Shown here piece by piece: positions 45,663 through 57,310 of a stretch of DNA of 64,000 nt. Origin of the DNA: Chrysoporthe austroafricana (Eukaryota; Ascomycota; Sordariomycetes; Diaporthales; Cryphonectriaceae). The notes beneath the pieces were generated by a model that searched no databases, was not told the origin of the DNA, and saw only the letters and a program-made list of their open reading frames with translations. The number at the start of each line of letters is the position of its first letter. Within the stretch, counting starts at the first letter, position 1. The DNA lies in assembly GCA_001051155.2 (NCBI GenBank), contig JYIP02000004.1, forward strand, positions 3,776,383 to 3,840,382. The letters are read 5' to 3'. The position numbers and the translations under genes are program-made.

Positions 45663-47484
45663 GTTGAAGTCGCTTTCTTCCTATCGACAGCAGCTCAAGC
45701 ATCGGCGAGGCCTTATCTCTGCTTTCAAAGAGGCTTTCTCGACCGTTGGCAAGCCAGGTGCATACGGCATATTCAACGTTCAGGCGGAGGTGTGGTGAAA
45801 AAGAGAATCAGGAAATGGAAACAACGCGACCACCCAAGCAAAGACTTCTCTATGACATTGGCCCTGAGGGAAAGTTAGATCGTCTGATTTCGGCCGGTGT
45901 CTTCGAAAACGTCAGGAGCTCAGAAGACGGAGGCCACATGGCTGGACGCAGAGATGATACGGTTGGAATTTAGGACAGGGATTGCCCTGAAATTGTCTGG
46001 GCGGGCCTGTCACTCTCCTGGGTACTGTAAAGTGACGGGGGGCAGGGGTCCTGTACCGAGCCTGGCGCGACCCCCGCAGGTCGGGTCTATCGAAAACGTA
46101 CTGTGTTCTAGCGTGGTGCGCGGCTCGCTTGGAAAGTGACAGATCCGACCCCAATAATCCTTACTTGCATGCGAAGGGCACACAGAGGACCCATTCTTGA
46201 GGTCAGTCTTGCAAATGCGATCCATAGGAAGGATCCACAAGGCTATTGAAGCCCTGCCATCTCTTTCCACCCTGAGATCCTTTAACAACCTATAAGAGTA
46301 TCTCTCTACGAGGCAGACTCTCCAGAAATCGGAGCAGACATGTCTCTAGTCTGCATGGCTTGAGGTCAGGGAGGAGGCCAGTTGTTCTTTTTAGGCCAGG
46401 ACGTTCCCAGAGATGAGGTGCGACTTGGTTACATCTGCATATGTGGTTGCACCCTGATGATACTTTATCATACCTATAAATTGAAGTGCTTTATTTAGAA
46501 GAGTAACTGGGTAAGACCTGAGGTTTTTCTGCTCTGCTATCTACTAGATTCCTACGGGTCAGCAAGCATAGATCCACATAACAACAGGGCGAAAAACGGT
46601 CGTTGGATTTTTTTTATTTATTTATCCCCCCCTTTTTCTTCTTTCTTTCTTCTTTTCATTTTGTGTATTTACCCAATCTTAAAGACCTACCTATTCTCCA
46701 AGTGGTCTCAGCCCTCTTTCTCTTTTTCATCCGTGCTTTGTCTATCTATGACGGTCAGTGGAGGGACGGCGTGCTTACTTTTCACAATAGCCCATTATTG
46801 ATGATGTAAGCTTGCCCACCACTAGACCATTCCACTAAGATCAACAGGTACAAATTCCAACTTTTCTGTCAAACAACAAGGACAATTAGCAACAACTAGA
46901 CAACTCTGTTCTAATACAGTCAGACAAGACAAGGCAAGTCTGCCCATCTACTTAAGTCATCGTTCTCCATCACCATACCTACCATCTCAGTGCAGCACCA
47001 GTTCCGTCCAGTTCTTAGCAGGCCAAACATCAGTTTCCCTTCATATCACCGCTGTGTACACCCACTTGCTTGCCTGCCTAAAGTAGGTTGCCGACTTCCC
47101 AGGCAGTGGCCCACTCAGCTCAGCGCTTAGGCGGAGCACTTAGGCGGCTTAGTGGTCTGTGCGTCTCAAGCCCCCCAAAACTTCCCAAATCGTCCCGCTG
47201 CTGGCAGCGTTAAAGCATCCCTCGCAACCCACCTTCTTTCTTCCATCAACATCGATCACATCAACCTCTTATTCCTGCCAAGACTACTTGTAGGCATCAG
47301 GTACTTTACCTCCCAAGCGCTCCCTCTCCAGGGTTTCATTTGCGTCAACATCACTACTTCTTCAGCTGAAGAATCTGAACCGGAACTGACTTGCGAAACG
47401 CACTACAGCATCTTGACGCAACCATCAAACCACATTAACCCCATCCACGGTCTTCTCTAAACCTTCCACCAGAAAACAGTCACA
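45663..47484. other. Divergent spacer, SMP3 / SKP1
   Basis: About 1.8 kb. A T- and C/T-rich tract runs at about 46605-46740. The part from about 46850 to 47484 is C/T- and CA-rich with little coding character and probably forms the SKP1 promoter and leader, possibly with a 5' UTR intron. Short ORFs here (46603-46809, 47152-47460) are compositional. Confidence 0.5.
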
Positions 47485-47997
47485 ATGGCCGACATTGACC
47501 GCAAGACTGCCAAGGTCACCCTCCGTGCCAATGACAACTCTGAGCACTCTGTGGACCTCGAGGTTGCTGAGCGCTCCATGCTCCTCAAGAATCTGATTGA
47601 CGATCTGACCCTCGAGGTCGCTACCACCACTCCCGTTCCCTTGCCCAATGTCAGCGGCCCAGTTCTGGTCAAGATCATTGAGTGGTCTGAGCACCACCGC
47701 AACGATCCCCTCCCCACCGCTGAAGACGACAATGAGTCCCGCAAGAAGACTACCGAGATCGACGAGTGGGACCAGAAGTTCATGCAGGTCGACCAGGAGA
47801 TGCTTTTCGAGATCATCCTGGCTGCCAACTACATGGACATCAAGGCCCTCCTTGACGTTGGCTGCAAGACTGTCGCCAACATGATTAAGGGCAAGTCTCC
47901 AGAGGAGATTCGCAAGACTTTCAACATTACCAACGACTTTACCCCTGAGGAGGAGGAGCAGATCCGTCGTGAGAACGAGTGGGCCGAGGATCGCTAA
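47485..47997 (+). CDS. SKP1: SCF ubiquitin ligase subunit Skp1
   Basis: Single exon of 170 residues. Skp1 links F-box proteins to the cullin Cul1 in SCF E3 ligases; in fungi it is also known as SconC in sulfur metabolite repression. The N-terminal BTB/POZ-like fold shows [19 protein letters not shown] and [13 protein letters not shown]. An acidic insert ([20 protein letters not shown]) precedes the F-box-binding C-terminal helices: [60 protein letters not shown]. The end WAEDR fits a fungal Skp1. Codons are strongly biased toward C-ending forms, consistent with high expression. Having no intron in the CDS is a little unusual beside its neighbours. Confidence 0.95.
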   Translation: MADIDRKTAKVTLRANDNSEHSVDLEVAERSMLLKNLIDDLTLEVATTTPVPLPNVSGPVLVKIIEWSEHHRNDPLPTAEDDNESRKKTTEIDEWDQKFMQVDQEMLFEIILAANYMDIKALLDVGCKTVANMIKGKSPEEIRKTFNITNDFTPEEEEQIRRENEWAEDR

Positions 47998-49937
47998 ATG
48001 AGTACTACGATCCTCATCAGCTCACGTGGTCATCGCGTTTACGTGTTGACAGCTTCACCCTCTTTCGTCTCATCATGATGCTCGGCGTTGGTCCAGGTAC
48101 ACCGGCTTTGCGGTCTCGGTCTCAGTATTTTATTTGTTTTTGAAAAATGGGAAGGCGGCCTCTAGTGGACATCTTGCTGGAGTGGCTTTAATGGATGGCT
48201 CTAGATATACTCCGTCCGGCATGCCAGCTTTCTGATTCCCAACAACATCCGCTCTTCAGGGTACGGCTAGGCTAAATCAACACTGAACTCCCCCAACACT
48301 GACTTGACTATCATGATGTGTATTCAATATGAGTTGCCCTGTGGACACATACCGTCTACGCAGTGATCACTGATTCTGCACTCTAATCGTGAAGTAACCG
48401 ACTTTCGTCCTGTCCCTCCTATGATTCTTCCTCTTTCCTCGTCCTAATGCTCTCTTTGTCTTCGAGCTGCCGCCAGACCGCCTTACTCCCCTCCGCCAAG
48501 TCCTCGCCACTCGTATTTTCTAGGCAGCTATCATGCAGTTGGGTGTGCTGTACACTACCTGGCATGCTATATTGCTTTTGCTGTGCCGCGTGACCCACAT
48601 ACCAACCAAACTACAAGCCAACCACAAATTTCCAAGCGTCGTCAGGACTTGAGAGTGCGGGTGGTCATAATGCAGGCCCTGCTCGATGTGTATAGGCGTC
48701 ATTCGTATTCGACGCGCGATGCGATGCTGCCTATCTGTATGCTGCAGCATGAACAGGGTTCGCAGGTTTCACAGACAGAGGCATAACTCCCAGGGAGATT
48801 CTACCCGGCGAGTGGCGCGCTCCTGTTGCGTAGGTATCGTCGTAGTCCTTATAGGGGTATATGAGACACCCAGCCATCCTCAGGTGAGCTGGTGTTGGTG
48901 GTGGCTATTCATATATTTGGAGCCAAACTTTCTGGCGGGAGTATACAATATAATATACGCTGCCAGGAGGGGGACATCCACCCATGGTTATCACAAGATA
49001 ACATTATAAGCATACGCATGAGGGCTAGTACAGCTATCAAAGGATTGTCACTATAGAGTCATCATAACCTCCAGAAGCCGCCGGTATTGTTTGTCAAAAG
49101 TGTGTCCTGGGTAGAGAAGGGTGCAAAGGCATAGCAATAGTAACCAGGGAGAGCAGCGATGATTGCCGTCATGTGCTTCCAGTCAGGCGATGCAGTACCT
49201 ACCCGTCCTACCCTGCCCCCCCCCCCCTACCTTGACGGGCGGACAGCCTCAACATCGACCCAGTCCTACGGTAACGCAGACAAAGTAGTTGCTGGATGGC
49301 TCGCCTAAGAGTTATAGCAGACCGTGGTATCATGCACTCATGTAGGCTCCAAAGAGCACCCCATGTGGAGATGGATCTCGTGGATACGCAAAGCCGGATA
49401 CCTGATGAGCGCACTTCGGAGATTCGCGACACCATGACGCACTTTCTGCGCCGACATAGACGTACAAGAGCTGCAAGCCATCTTCTATGTCGCCCTCGTC
49501 CTCGTCCACGCGTTCACTTCTGCTCATGCTCTTAGTCGCGTGTCACGAACAGGGATGGTCAGTCGCAATCGAAATGGGTGAGAGCCGGCGGTATAGTGAT
49601 CACCAGATCACGAAACACCCATGAGTCTTGTTCACGATTCTCGTTTGATTGCCTTCCCTGAGAGACCCTAAATGCAATGCTGCAAAAGCCAGCGTAACCG
49701 ACACCGTTTTCCGGGACCGAGAAGTTCTTTCTCAGTCATCAAAGTCCATGATGATGATTCCTGTTCCCCTCCGTGTCTCCCTGTCTTCATGCCGACCGTT
49801 CAAAATCCTTCTAACCATCCATCGTTCGAGTGGGATAGTCAACCGAGTTGTTGCGGCCGGGCAGTTCCATGTCGTAAAGGTGGTTTGAGTCAAGGGAAGA
49901 AGAACAACAGCAAATGGCATTCTGGTTGACAGTGCAT
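47998..49937. other. Intergenic, SKP1 / eL39 (convergent)
   Basis: About 1.9 kb with two 3' UTRs. It includes a run of twelve C (49216-49227). Several short frames on both strands lack domains. No tRNA or mobile element recognised. Confidence 0.5.
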
Positions 49938-50333
49938 CTAGATGCCCAGACGAGTCTTGCGCCAGTGCCTCCGCTTAGCGTTGTAGCTGTATGGTCGGTT
50001 AGCTCTGAATGCTCCCAGTGTACATGGCTTGAACGCCCTCTTCTCCTCATTGTCTGTCGCCCGTGTGGGGATCGTATGGTGTATCGTACCGGATAGTGTT
50101 GTCCGTTCGGAGACGGATCCATTGAGGAATGGGGCGGTTCTGCTTCTTCGCCTTGGCGAGCTTCTGCTTGGTGCGGAAAGACTTGTGGCTCTGTTTGCGA
50201 AGAAATGCGCTCCGTCAGCTCTCAGTCCCATCTACCAACTGCAACCACAACCTCATATGCGATCCTAGTCCATGACCGAATACATTGTGTTTCGAATCAT
50301 ATCATCTTCGGCAACAGGTGTACATACCGGCAT
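49938..50333 (-). CDS. RPL39: Cytosolic large-subunit ribosomal protein eL39
   Basis: Three exons, 50328-50333 (six nucleotides, ATGCCG), 50090-50190 and 49938-49986, giving exactly 51 residues, the universal eL39 length. It lines the 60S polypeptide exit tunnel. The assembled sequence shows [31 protein letters not shown] and the basic end [15 protein letters not shown]. The intron after the second codon is typical of ribosomal protein genes. Because each exon is short, no single open frame shows the whole protein. It is divergent from ARL1. Confidence 0.95.
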
Positions 50334-50960
50334 TTTGACTGATTTGTCGTGAATGTCGAGATTTGGTTGTTCGTCTTTGGTCGTTGATCGATCAGGAGTG
50401 GGTTCAGGTTGGAGGGGATGAGAAAATTGAGTGATTGTTGGTGCTGCCACAAGTCACGTGTCGGAAAAACTGGCAGGCGCTGCGCTCCGCTTATGTCATC
50501 CCCGAGAAAGTGTGCAGGGATCCTGTACCTTGTCCGGCAGCCGGTCGAGTCGGAGGGAGCGATGACCGATGGGGAAGCCTTCCGAAACTGGGGCAGTCGT
50601 GCACGGCCCGGCAAGGAGGTTCAGCGAGTGACTCGCGAGTCCCTTTGATCCAATTGCCAAGCTGGAAGGCTACTTTATCATCTTGTCCTGAGATATTAGA
50701 AATCAGCATTTGGGTTCCTCCTTCTCATCCTCCTCCTCCACCAGCGACAGACGATCCCAATACCACGTCCCTTGTGAGCACCGCCGCTGTCCTCTTCTCC
50801 GCGAAACGGTGTCTTGGGCCTCCGAGAAATAGTCAGACCCCGACTTGGCGCAAACGTATCCATTCCAGAGCAGAAACACAGCTCCTCAAGACACGACACC
50901 TCCTACACACCACACTGTGACGAACTTGGGGCAGCCTTTGGCGGCCCGACATCAGCAAAG
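50334..50960. promoter_or_regulatory. Divergent promoter region, eL39 / ARL1
   Basis: About 630 bp between two divergent start codons. It should contain a strong ribosomal-protein promoter. I see no telobox or obvious TATA box. Confidence 0.4.
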
Positions 50961-51739
50961 ATGGGTCAGAGCATGTCATGGCTGTCCGGCTTCTTGTGGG
51001 CAAAGAAGGAAATAAGAATACTGATTCTGGGCTTGGTATGAGACGTCATCGTTTCGAGACGGAGTGCAGCGCTGATGACCTCGACTACAGGACAACGCTG
51101 GCAAGACAACACTCTTGTACAGACTCAAGGTGCGAACAATATCATCTCCTCTGACCCTCCCTCTTCCTCAGCAACGCTTGCTAACATTAAGCAGATAGGG
51201 GAGGTGGTGACAACGATTCCGACTATCGGTTTCAACGTTGAATCTGTGACTTATAAGAATCTAAACTTCAATGTTTGGGTACGCGACACTCGGCAGTCGA
51301 TGATACACTGGGACAAAGCACTGACGGAGAAGCCAGGATCTGGGTGGCCAAACAAGCATTAGGCCCTACTGGAGGTGCTACTACGCTAATACTGCAGCCG
51401 TCATCTTCGTCGTCGACTCCACCGATATAGAACGTCTACAAACAGCAGCGGACGAGCTGGCAGCCATGCTCAATGAGGAGGAGCTAAAGGATGCCGCGTT
51501 GTTGGTGTTCGCAAACAAACAGGACCAGCCGGGTGCCAAGGGGGCAGGCGACATCTCACAGGCGCTGCGGCTTGGCGAGCTGAGGGATAGGAATTGGAGT
51601 ATCATGGCATGCTCGGCGGTGGATGGGAGCGGTGTATCGGAAGGCATGGACTGGTTGGTGGTAAGCCTCAAGCCTGTGGACCCTCCCCTGGCTGACTACC
51701 TACTGACACTGGGCTTAGCAAACCGTCTCCCAAGACTAG
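50961..51739 (+). CDS. ARL1: Arf-like small GTPase Arl1
   Basis: Five exons, 50961-51035, 51091-51129, 51195-51278, 51337-51660 and 51719-51739, giving 180 residues. Arl1 recruits GRIP-domain golgins and other tethers to the trans-Golgi. Gly2 in MGQSMSW is the myristoylation site. GTPase motifs are complete: P-loop [11 protein letters not shown], switch I PTIGFNVE, switch [22 protein letters not shown] and the CSA-like SAVDG. The Arl1-type DLGGQ (rather than DVGGQ) and [10 protein letters not shown] support Arl1 over Arf1. The last exon only adds QTVSQD and is separated by a 58-nt intron. Confidence 0.92.
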
Positions 51740-51989
51740 ACAGCGAGAGCAAAGGGGCTCAAAGCCCCATCCCTCCCATTGGTTTCGATCTTGCCTCCTC
51801 GTGTAGTAGAAAACAAACAACAACTCGGCGAACAGGGCAGGATGCTGAACTCAGCAACGGCGTTTATTGGGCAGGCAAGAAAGCATATTTGATGACATGC
51901 CCTCGGACTGAGGGACAGCGACTGCGTTGCATGGTAGGAAATGGCTCACGCATGTACGTACATACAATTTTGTGTGATATCACGGTTTA

Positions 51990-52523
51990 ATGAAGACAGA
52001 CGCAAGGTTGTTTCTTTTCTGGCGATGTACCTCCCCTCAAATTTCGACGGTGGCTGTTGCGGTTTCCGGGCTCAACTTCCTCTATGAGCCTTGGGTGCGT
52101 CTCATCGGGTGGCTTTTTTTCGATTTCGCCGTGTGCGACAATCGGGTGCTCCGAGGGATGGTCGACATCGTCCCCGGAGCATTCCTGATTGTGAGGCCTC
52201 CTGCGGTGCGTTTCTTCTACGGGGGGTCTTTAACCGAAATGAATCAATTCTACTTCTAGGTCCTCCCACTCTGGGGAACGCCATCCGCCTCAGCCCTGTG
52301 GATAAGCATCCTTGTTGTGATCTGGGGTTATCTCACGATTTTTCAAGCATGGATAAATCTCATGGGCGCAGCATCTGTGGTGGAGTCACGAGACTCCACC
52401 GTTCTCCCCGCCGGCGTCGTGTACAGCTATCGAGTGAGGCTAGTCTCTGAGAACGCTACTATGACAGCAAGACATAGTCGCGAATTCCAGTCTCTTTGTG
52501 GGTCAGCAGCATCACTGCTCTAG
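51990..52523 (+). CDS. Candidate small multi-pass membrane protein, unknown family
   Basis: I propose two exons, 51990-52205 and 52260-52523, giving 159 residues. The 54-nt intron has a GTGCGT donor, a TTAAC branch-like site and a TTCTAG acceptor, and the frame continues across it. Hydrophobic segments follow one another: VAVAVSGLNFLYEP, VRLIGWLFFDFAV, VDIVPGAFLIV and, strongest, ALWISILVVIWGYLTIFQAW in exon 2. I do not recognise the family. The gene would sit 250 bp after ARL1 on the same strand. The start is uncertain and more exons may exist. Against it: the C-terminal third is not hydrophobic and is Ser-rich. Confidence 0.4.
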
Positions 52524-55500
52524 AGTAATGGTAAAGTCAAGAACTAGTGGCCGAAGGGCCAGCAGCGATCCCGTGATTGCTACTGTCCGCGATCGCGAAC
52601 CTGATGACTTGTACCAGAGCTTGCCTTGCCCATGGGGCCGGCCATCTACGGAGTTGCTACCTGCCGTATCCCTCAAGTTGCTGCAAATAGACTTGGTTTC
52701 AGGTAAATTACAGCTACTCGATGGACATTACGGGACTCTCGGTGGCAAGGAATTAATATCCATCGGGAGCTGTGCCTTGCTCGAATCAAAGTAGTCCAAC
52801 ATCAGCACGGAGCCCAACGGATTCAACGAGGTGGTCTGGCAGACCACACTTCGACGATGATATCTATGAAATCTGTTTGAGACTCGGACCACTCGAGGCC
52901 CGTAATGATATAGTTGTTCTTTCACGGGTTTTGTTTCCTCTAGCTCTCCCGAGTTCTTGGATTGATAGGAAGAGCTTCTCTCAGTCATCAGAGGACTCCA
53001 TCCCTGACCAAGGCCAAGTCCTTGCATCTCGCATTTACCTATGAGATTATTAGTTGCTCTAGTTTCTGAGGTGGGGTGCCTTACAAACCCATTCCGCTTG
53101 TGTCATAGGAGTAAAAGTATGAGCATACTCAAAGACCGAAATCGAGGGATGCCAAAAGTTTAACATCATAAAGGAGAGAGAATCTAAAACAGGGACAAAG
53201 AAAAGATCGATCTTGAGATAATAGTGTGGGATTATCGAGAATCATAAAGGCTCTTTGTGCATTGAGGGATTGATCAAGGTGAATTCCTGCCTTGACCGAA
53301 TAGATGATGGGATAATGTGATAAACAGGGCAGGGATAAGGTCAGCTGCCGAAGTTCAACCGATATGTCAACTTCACTTTATTACCAACAGTCTGCTCTTG
53401 TGTAGCATCTTGCCTGTGATTATATGATCGCGACTGTACCCAGGCTTTGAGAAAAATTTGACGGACAAGTTTCGCGAGACACTTATTGAAGATCAATTTG
53501 CGGAAGAACTTGACCCTGGAGACGACACATCTCTTTTGGGACCACAATCCATCTTCATTTTCCTTATCCTCTTGCCATCTTTTCAATTTCCGCCATGCTG
53601 ACCATAAACTCACTCAGGCAGCTAGTCCGACATGTCCATTCTAGAAGATTGTTGCTCATCCTACTACGCTTCTCGTTCTAAACTTCTGGAGGGCTTCTAC
53701 TTTAAAGCCATGCGAGCCCACAGGATTTGGTAATGCAAAGTAATTACAGGTGGGCGACGTCTTCGTCTAATACAATTGGAATTTTAGAACTCGACCATGA
53801 ATGGCATATGGACAGCATTGGCAAATTTGATCCTGGCGAAATGAGTACGCTCAACACGTCTTTGCTTGCGGTGATCCCGAGATGAGAGTTTCAATGGAGG
53901 CCCCTCCTTAATCGCCATAGAACCAAGTGACCGTGGATATGCCTATACGACTCATGCTTATTCAGTATGCTCACTTTGGTTTAGGTCCTATCAGTTTTGT
54001 CCAGCGAAGGAGCTGATCATGCCGTAGCCATAAAGTGAAAGCTGGAGAGATGAATAGTACGTGACAGCCAAGAACTAGAAGATAAGAATATAAGGATTTC
54101 TCGCTGCACTCAAACTTGTATACCAGCTATCTACAATGGGAGAACGGTAGAAAAAATATAGGTTGTCGTTCCTGGATTCGAATCAAGATCCGTCGCTGCA
54201 AATGATGAGCCTCCATAAACCCTAGTAGAGAGTGTGACATTTTACGAGGGACCTCACACATGCTTCCATTATATCAAACGGCAACTTACCTGATTCACAA
54301 TTGGCACCTATACCATCATAAGCCTAGTCTTCCCGACGTTGTTCTAAAACGAAAAGGTTATTCAATCTCCGCCTCTCTGTGTCCCTGCTGCCCTGTGCTT
54401 TTCGGCCCACGTATCTCATTTAGTGATGAATTCTCTTGTCCCGTTTACTTTTCAATCTTTTGCTTTGCGCCAAGACATGTGCTCAGCGCAATCTTCAGAC
54501 GCTCTCCTGTGATACCAAGTCGCTTAAAAGGCATAGAATAACACCGCCACTATTCTACAGTCAACGATTCCCGGGGCCGGCCCCCTTTCCCTTCCCCTTG
54601 TCTCCTCTCTCTCTATCTGAGTCTTGGAACCTACGAGTATTAACAGTCAGCCGCCGACGTAAGGATCTTGGGTTATCTATAATATGCAGTTCATTACATT
54701 CGTTCTAGTATATAAGCTCTTCTATCTGGGATGCTCAGTGGAGCCTGTTTATAGCACAGGTTCTACAACGTGCTCTCACTACACTGGATGGTCGTCGTAC
54801 GAGACATGGTCTCGCTGCTGTACCGCTTGGTCGGGTTTCTCCGCAAGACAGGAGGAATCGGGCGTTTTAATGCGCCAACGGGAACAGGATTGTTTCGACC
54901 TGGATGGCATTGCGGCTGAGCACATGTCACCTACATCTAGCTAGACACTTTGCTATCTAGCTACCGGAACCGCTCATCTGCAGGGTCATCGTCAACGTAG
55001 CCTCCATCCTACTGCCATTCGACTTGGCGTCTGGCTTTTACTTCATTGGCTATGCTGCTCCAGCAGACGCAGTTTAGCAGATCCTCATGTACCTCTGGGC
55101 TCGAGACTGCAATCCGAAGCTATGTTACGCCTAGTGGGTTGAGCGCCCACTAATGAGTGCGCTGAGCGTTTGCCGGTGACCGCATTACACACTTGTTCAA
55201 GAACAGGCCGACGCTATTTAGTTGCAGAATCTGATATATGCCTCCGCTGGTTTCGACCAAAAGAGGGACAAGAAGGGCACGATGGCCGCACAGGACGATA
55301 TTCTCGTCGCCGCATTTACCAACGAGATCAACAAGCGAGCTTCGGAGCCCTTGTCCTACAGCACAGATCAAACTGATCCAGGTCTGCCCTCAAGGGTGAC
55401 CGGGGCGACTGCTTGTGGGAACGACTGCATCATGCGTGAGCAGGGACCGGAAGGACCAGGGCGGTAGAGGACCAGGGCGGCAGCTTTGATCCAGCTCTTA

Positions 55501-56863
55501 CGCCGTTATTCAGCCGCACTGCGGGACCAGACGGGGCAAGAGAGACACCGCTGGAGAGCGGGAGTGACCTGAAACATGAGAATTGGAAAAAGGAACCCGA
55601 CTTTTCGAGAAGGGTGGTCACGCGGTGCAGAAGTGTTCTGGTGGTGGGACCTCGCTGCCTAACGGCTGCCTCGTCGGCTGCCTTGGCCGCCTGCGTCTCT
55701 TCCAGGCTCTGCAGCATCCGGTGCCGTGTGCATAGCGGCCTGTTCCGAAAACCACGCCCTCTTCGGCAATTTACGAGGGCCCGCGAGACCTGCAGCAGGG
55801 CAGGTGAGACATGGCCCCCAAAGTCTCTGGCCCGTCCTCCGGATGGCTGCTGGAAACACCGAAACCGCTGTGGACCCCCGGTGCTATTCTCGTCGCTAGA
55901 TCGCGCGGGCACAACAGCAGGACCCTTGGCACGGCTGTCTAGATCGGCAGGACTGGGTAGGACAGCTAGGACGTACTCAGTAGAACCCCGGCGCAGGATT
56001 TCATCCCCGAGACCGTTGGTTCCACTCCGCGCTCCGTCATGATGCCAGCTGTAAGTGGCGGCCCTGCAGGTCAGACCAGCACATCAGCGAGTAGAGTCCC
56101 AAGCAGGTACTGGCGACCCCCGGCGTGCTCCACCTGGCTACGACTGGTACCCGCTGCCAGACTCTGTTTTCAGCCCTGTGCCCTGCTAAGCACCTATGGT
56201 AACGTGGGCACTACAGTACAATGGCGGCAGTAGGCGGTTGACAGGAGGTTCGATACCCCATGGTCTGTACCATAGTACCGCCAAGCATGCAGCCTGCTTG
56301 GCACCCTGTTATCCTTTCCGAGCCAGGCAGTGATATCCCGCACCCAGGTCGCTGGATGACTCCAAACATACCTTGTATAGCATACGTGACCGTACATGAT
56401 GCAACACGAAGGGAGGGCTGCCGTCGCCTGTGAGAGGGTGAATCATGCGTCGGTCAAGCTTACTGCGTCTTTTTTCTACTGTCTGTCCTGCCGTAGCGCC
56501 CTTTCCCACCGCTGCTGTACCCGCATGTCGTCTTCATGCACACCGTCTTGCCTCCATTCTTCTCTGCATGCCCACTGTCGCACCAGGCGTGCAGCCTGTC
56601 ATATTTCAATCAATCGGCCCTGGAGGAGTTTTAAACTTGGACCCCAACACGCTTCCGTGAAGCCTTTGTCTCCCTCGCAAAGTCGAGTGTTCCTTTTTTC
56701 GCCCCCTCAGCCTGAACCTTCCATCGGTGCCTCCCGACAGCAAAATAGCGCCTCGAGCCCTCGACACGCCCGAGAACGACAAGACCAGCTTGCCCACACA
56801 TAAGTTATATTGTCGACCTCAGAACTTACATCCTCTGCGCGAAGGCACCAACTCTATCCCACA
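52524..56863. other. Gene-poor region of 4.3 kb
   Basis: The longest stretch without a confident gene. The part from about 53.0 to 54.6 kb looks richer in A/T than the rest of the window. From about 55.1 kb onward it is GC-rich. It contains an exon-like fragment (55222-55386, see findings), a 16-bp tandem duplication, and a few tRNA-like B-box matches that do not fold. No transposase, reverse transcriptase or terminal repeats were recognised. Confidence 0.5.
55452..55483 (+). repeat. Two tandem 16-bp units
   Basis: AGGACCAGGGCGGTAG is followed directly by the same unit with one change (C for T). A local slippage duplication; no function assigned. Confidence 0.7.
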
Positions 56864-57310
56864 ATGTCGTTCAGAATGAAGTCCTCAACCAGAGCACCGC
56901 CGCCAGCACCTCTGTACACCACCGGCCCTGCCCGCGCCCAGGTCATGGCATCACCAACCCACTACGAAAGCGTAAGTGCTTCGCGCCGCGGAACTTTCTT
57001 CAAAACACTGTGTTCTCCACCTCACGTTCCCGGAGGCCCCAGTGCGTCGGACTGGCGCAGTCTTGCTGATGATGCTCGATATCAGACCCCGCGAACGGCC
57101 GGCTCAGATGCCTCCGCTTTCTCGCGGTCGTGCCCAAGAACAGACTCGATGGACTCGAACGCGTCCGCAGGCTCGGCCGCCTCCCATCAGAGCCGAAAGG
57201 TCTCCACGCCGAGGAATGTGTATACCCACTGCGGGAGACACTCCGACCAGTATCTGTTCGGCGGGTGGGGCGACGTCGTCAAAACCGTCTTCCACCACAA
57301 GAAGCACTGA
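56864..57310 (+). CDS. Small fungal protein of unknown function with C-terminal CGRHSDQYLFGGW motif
   Basis: Single exon of 148 residues from ATG 56864 (MSFRMKSSTRAPPPAPLYTT). I do not know its function. The first 110 residues are Ser/Pro/Ala-rich and look disordered. The last ~30 residues are distinct (VYTHCGRHSDQYLFGGWGDV, then VKTVFHHKKH); similar CGRH-x-LFG endings occur in small uncharacterised ascomycete proteins as I remember them. A possible intron (GTAAGT at 56971) would shift frame into a stop, so the unspliced frame is preferred. It precedes PHS1 by 900 bp on the same strand. Confidence 0.6.
   Translation: MSFRMKSSTRAPPPAPLYTTGPARAQVMASPTHYESVSASRRGTFFKTLCSPPHVPGGPSASDWRSLADDARYQTPRTAGSDASAFSRSCPRTDSMDSNASAGSAASHQSRKVSTPRNVYTHCGRHSDQYLFGGWGDVVKTVFHHKKH

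Noticed and set aside
46603..46809. ORF MDFFYLFIPPFFFFL
   Set aside because: Explained by the T/C-rich tract; not a membrane protein gene.
49216..49227. Run of twelve C
   Set aside because: Simple homopolymer; no evidence of function.
53341..53613. Basic 90-codon minus-strand ORF
   Set aside because: Starts at GTG, not ATG, has no domain and no codon bias.
54165..54195. tRNA-like B-box (GGATTCGAATC)
   Set aside because: On neither strand do the T-arm and acceptor stem pair properly, and no A-box sits at the right distance. Probably a chance palindrome or an old relic.
54684..54944. 86-codon ORF with a hydrophobic start and several cysteines (effector-like)
   Set aside because: No clear signal peptidase site, weak codon bias and no second line of evidence; may be chance in a gene-poor region.
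55430..56042. Overlapping 160- and 142-codon ORFs on opposite strands
   Set aside because: Both are Arg/Pro/Ser-rich products of GC-rich sequence, with no domain and no splice signals; typical shadows.
56195..56275. A-box-like TGGTAACGTGG followed by GGTTCGATACC at tRNA spacing
   Set aside because: The flanking seven bases do not form an acceptor stem and the T-stem has mismatches, so no tRNA is called.
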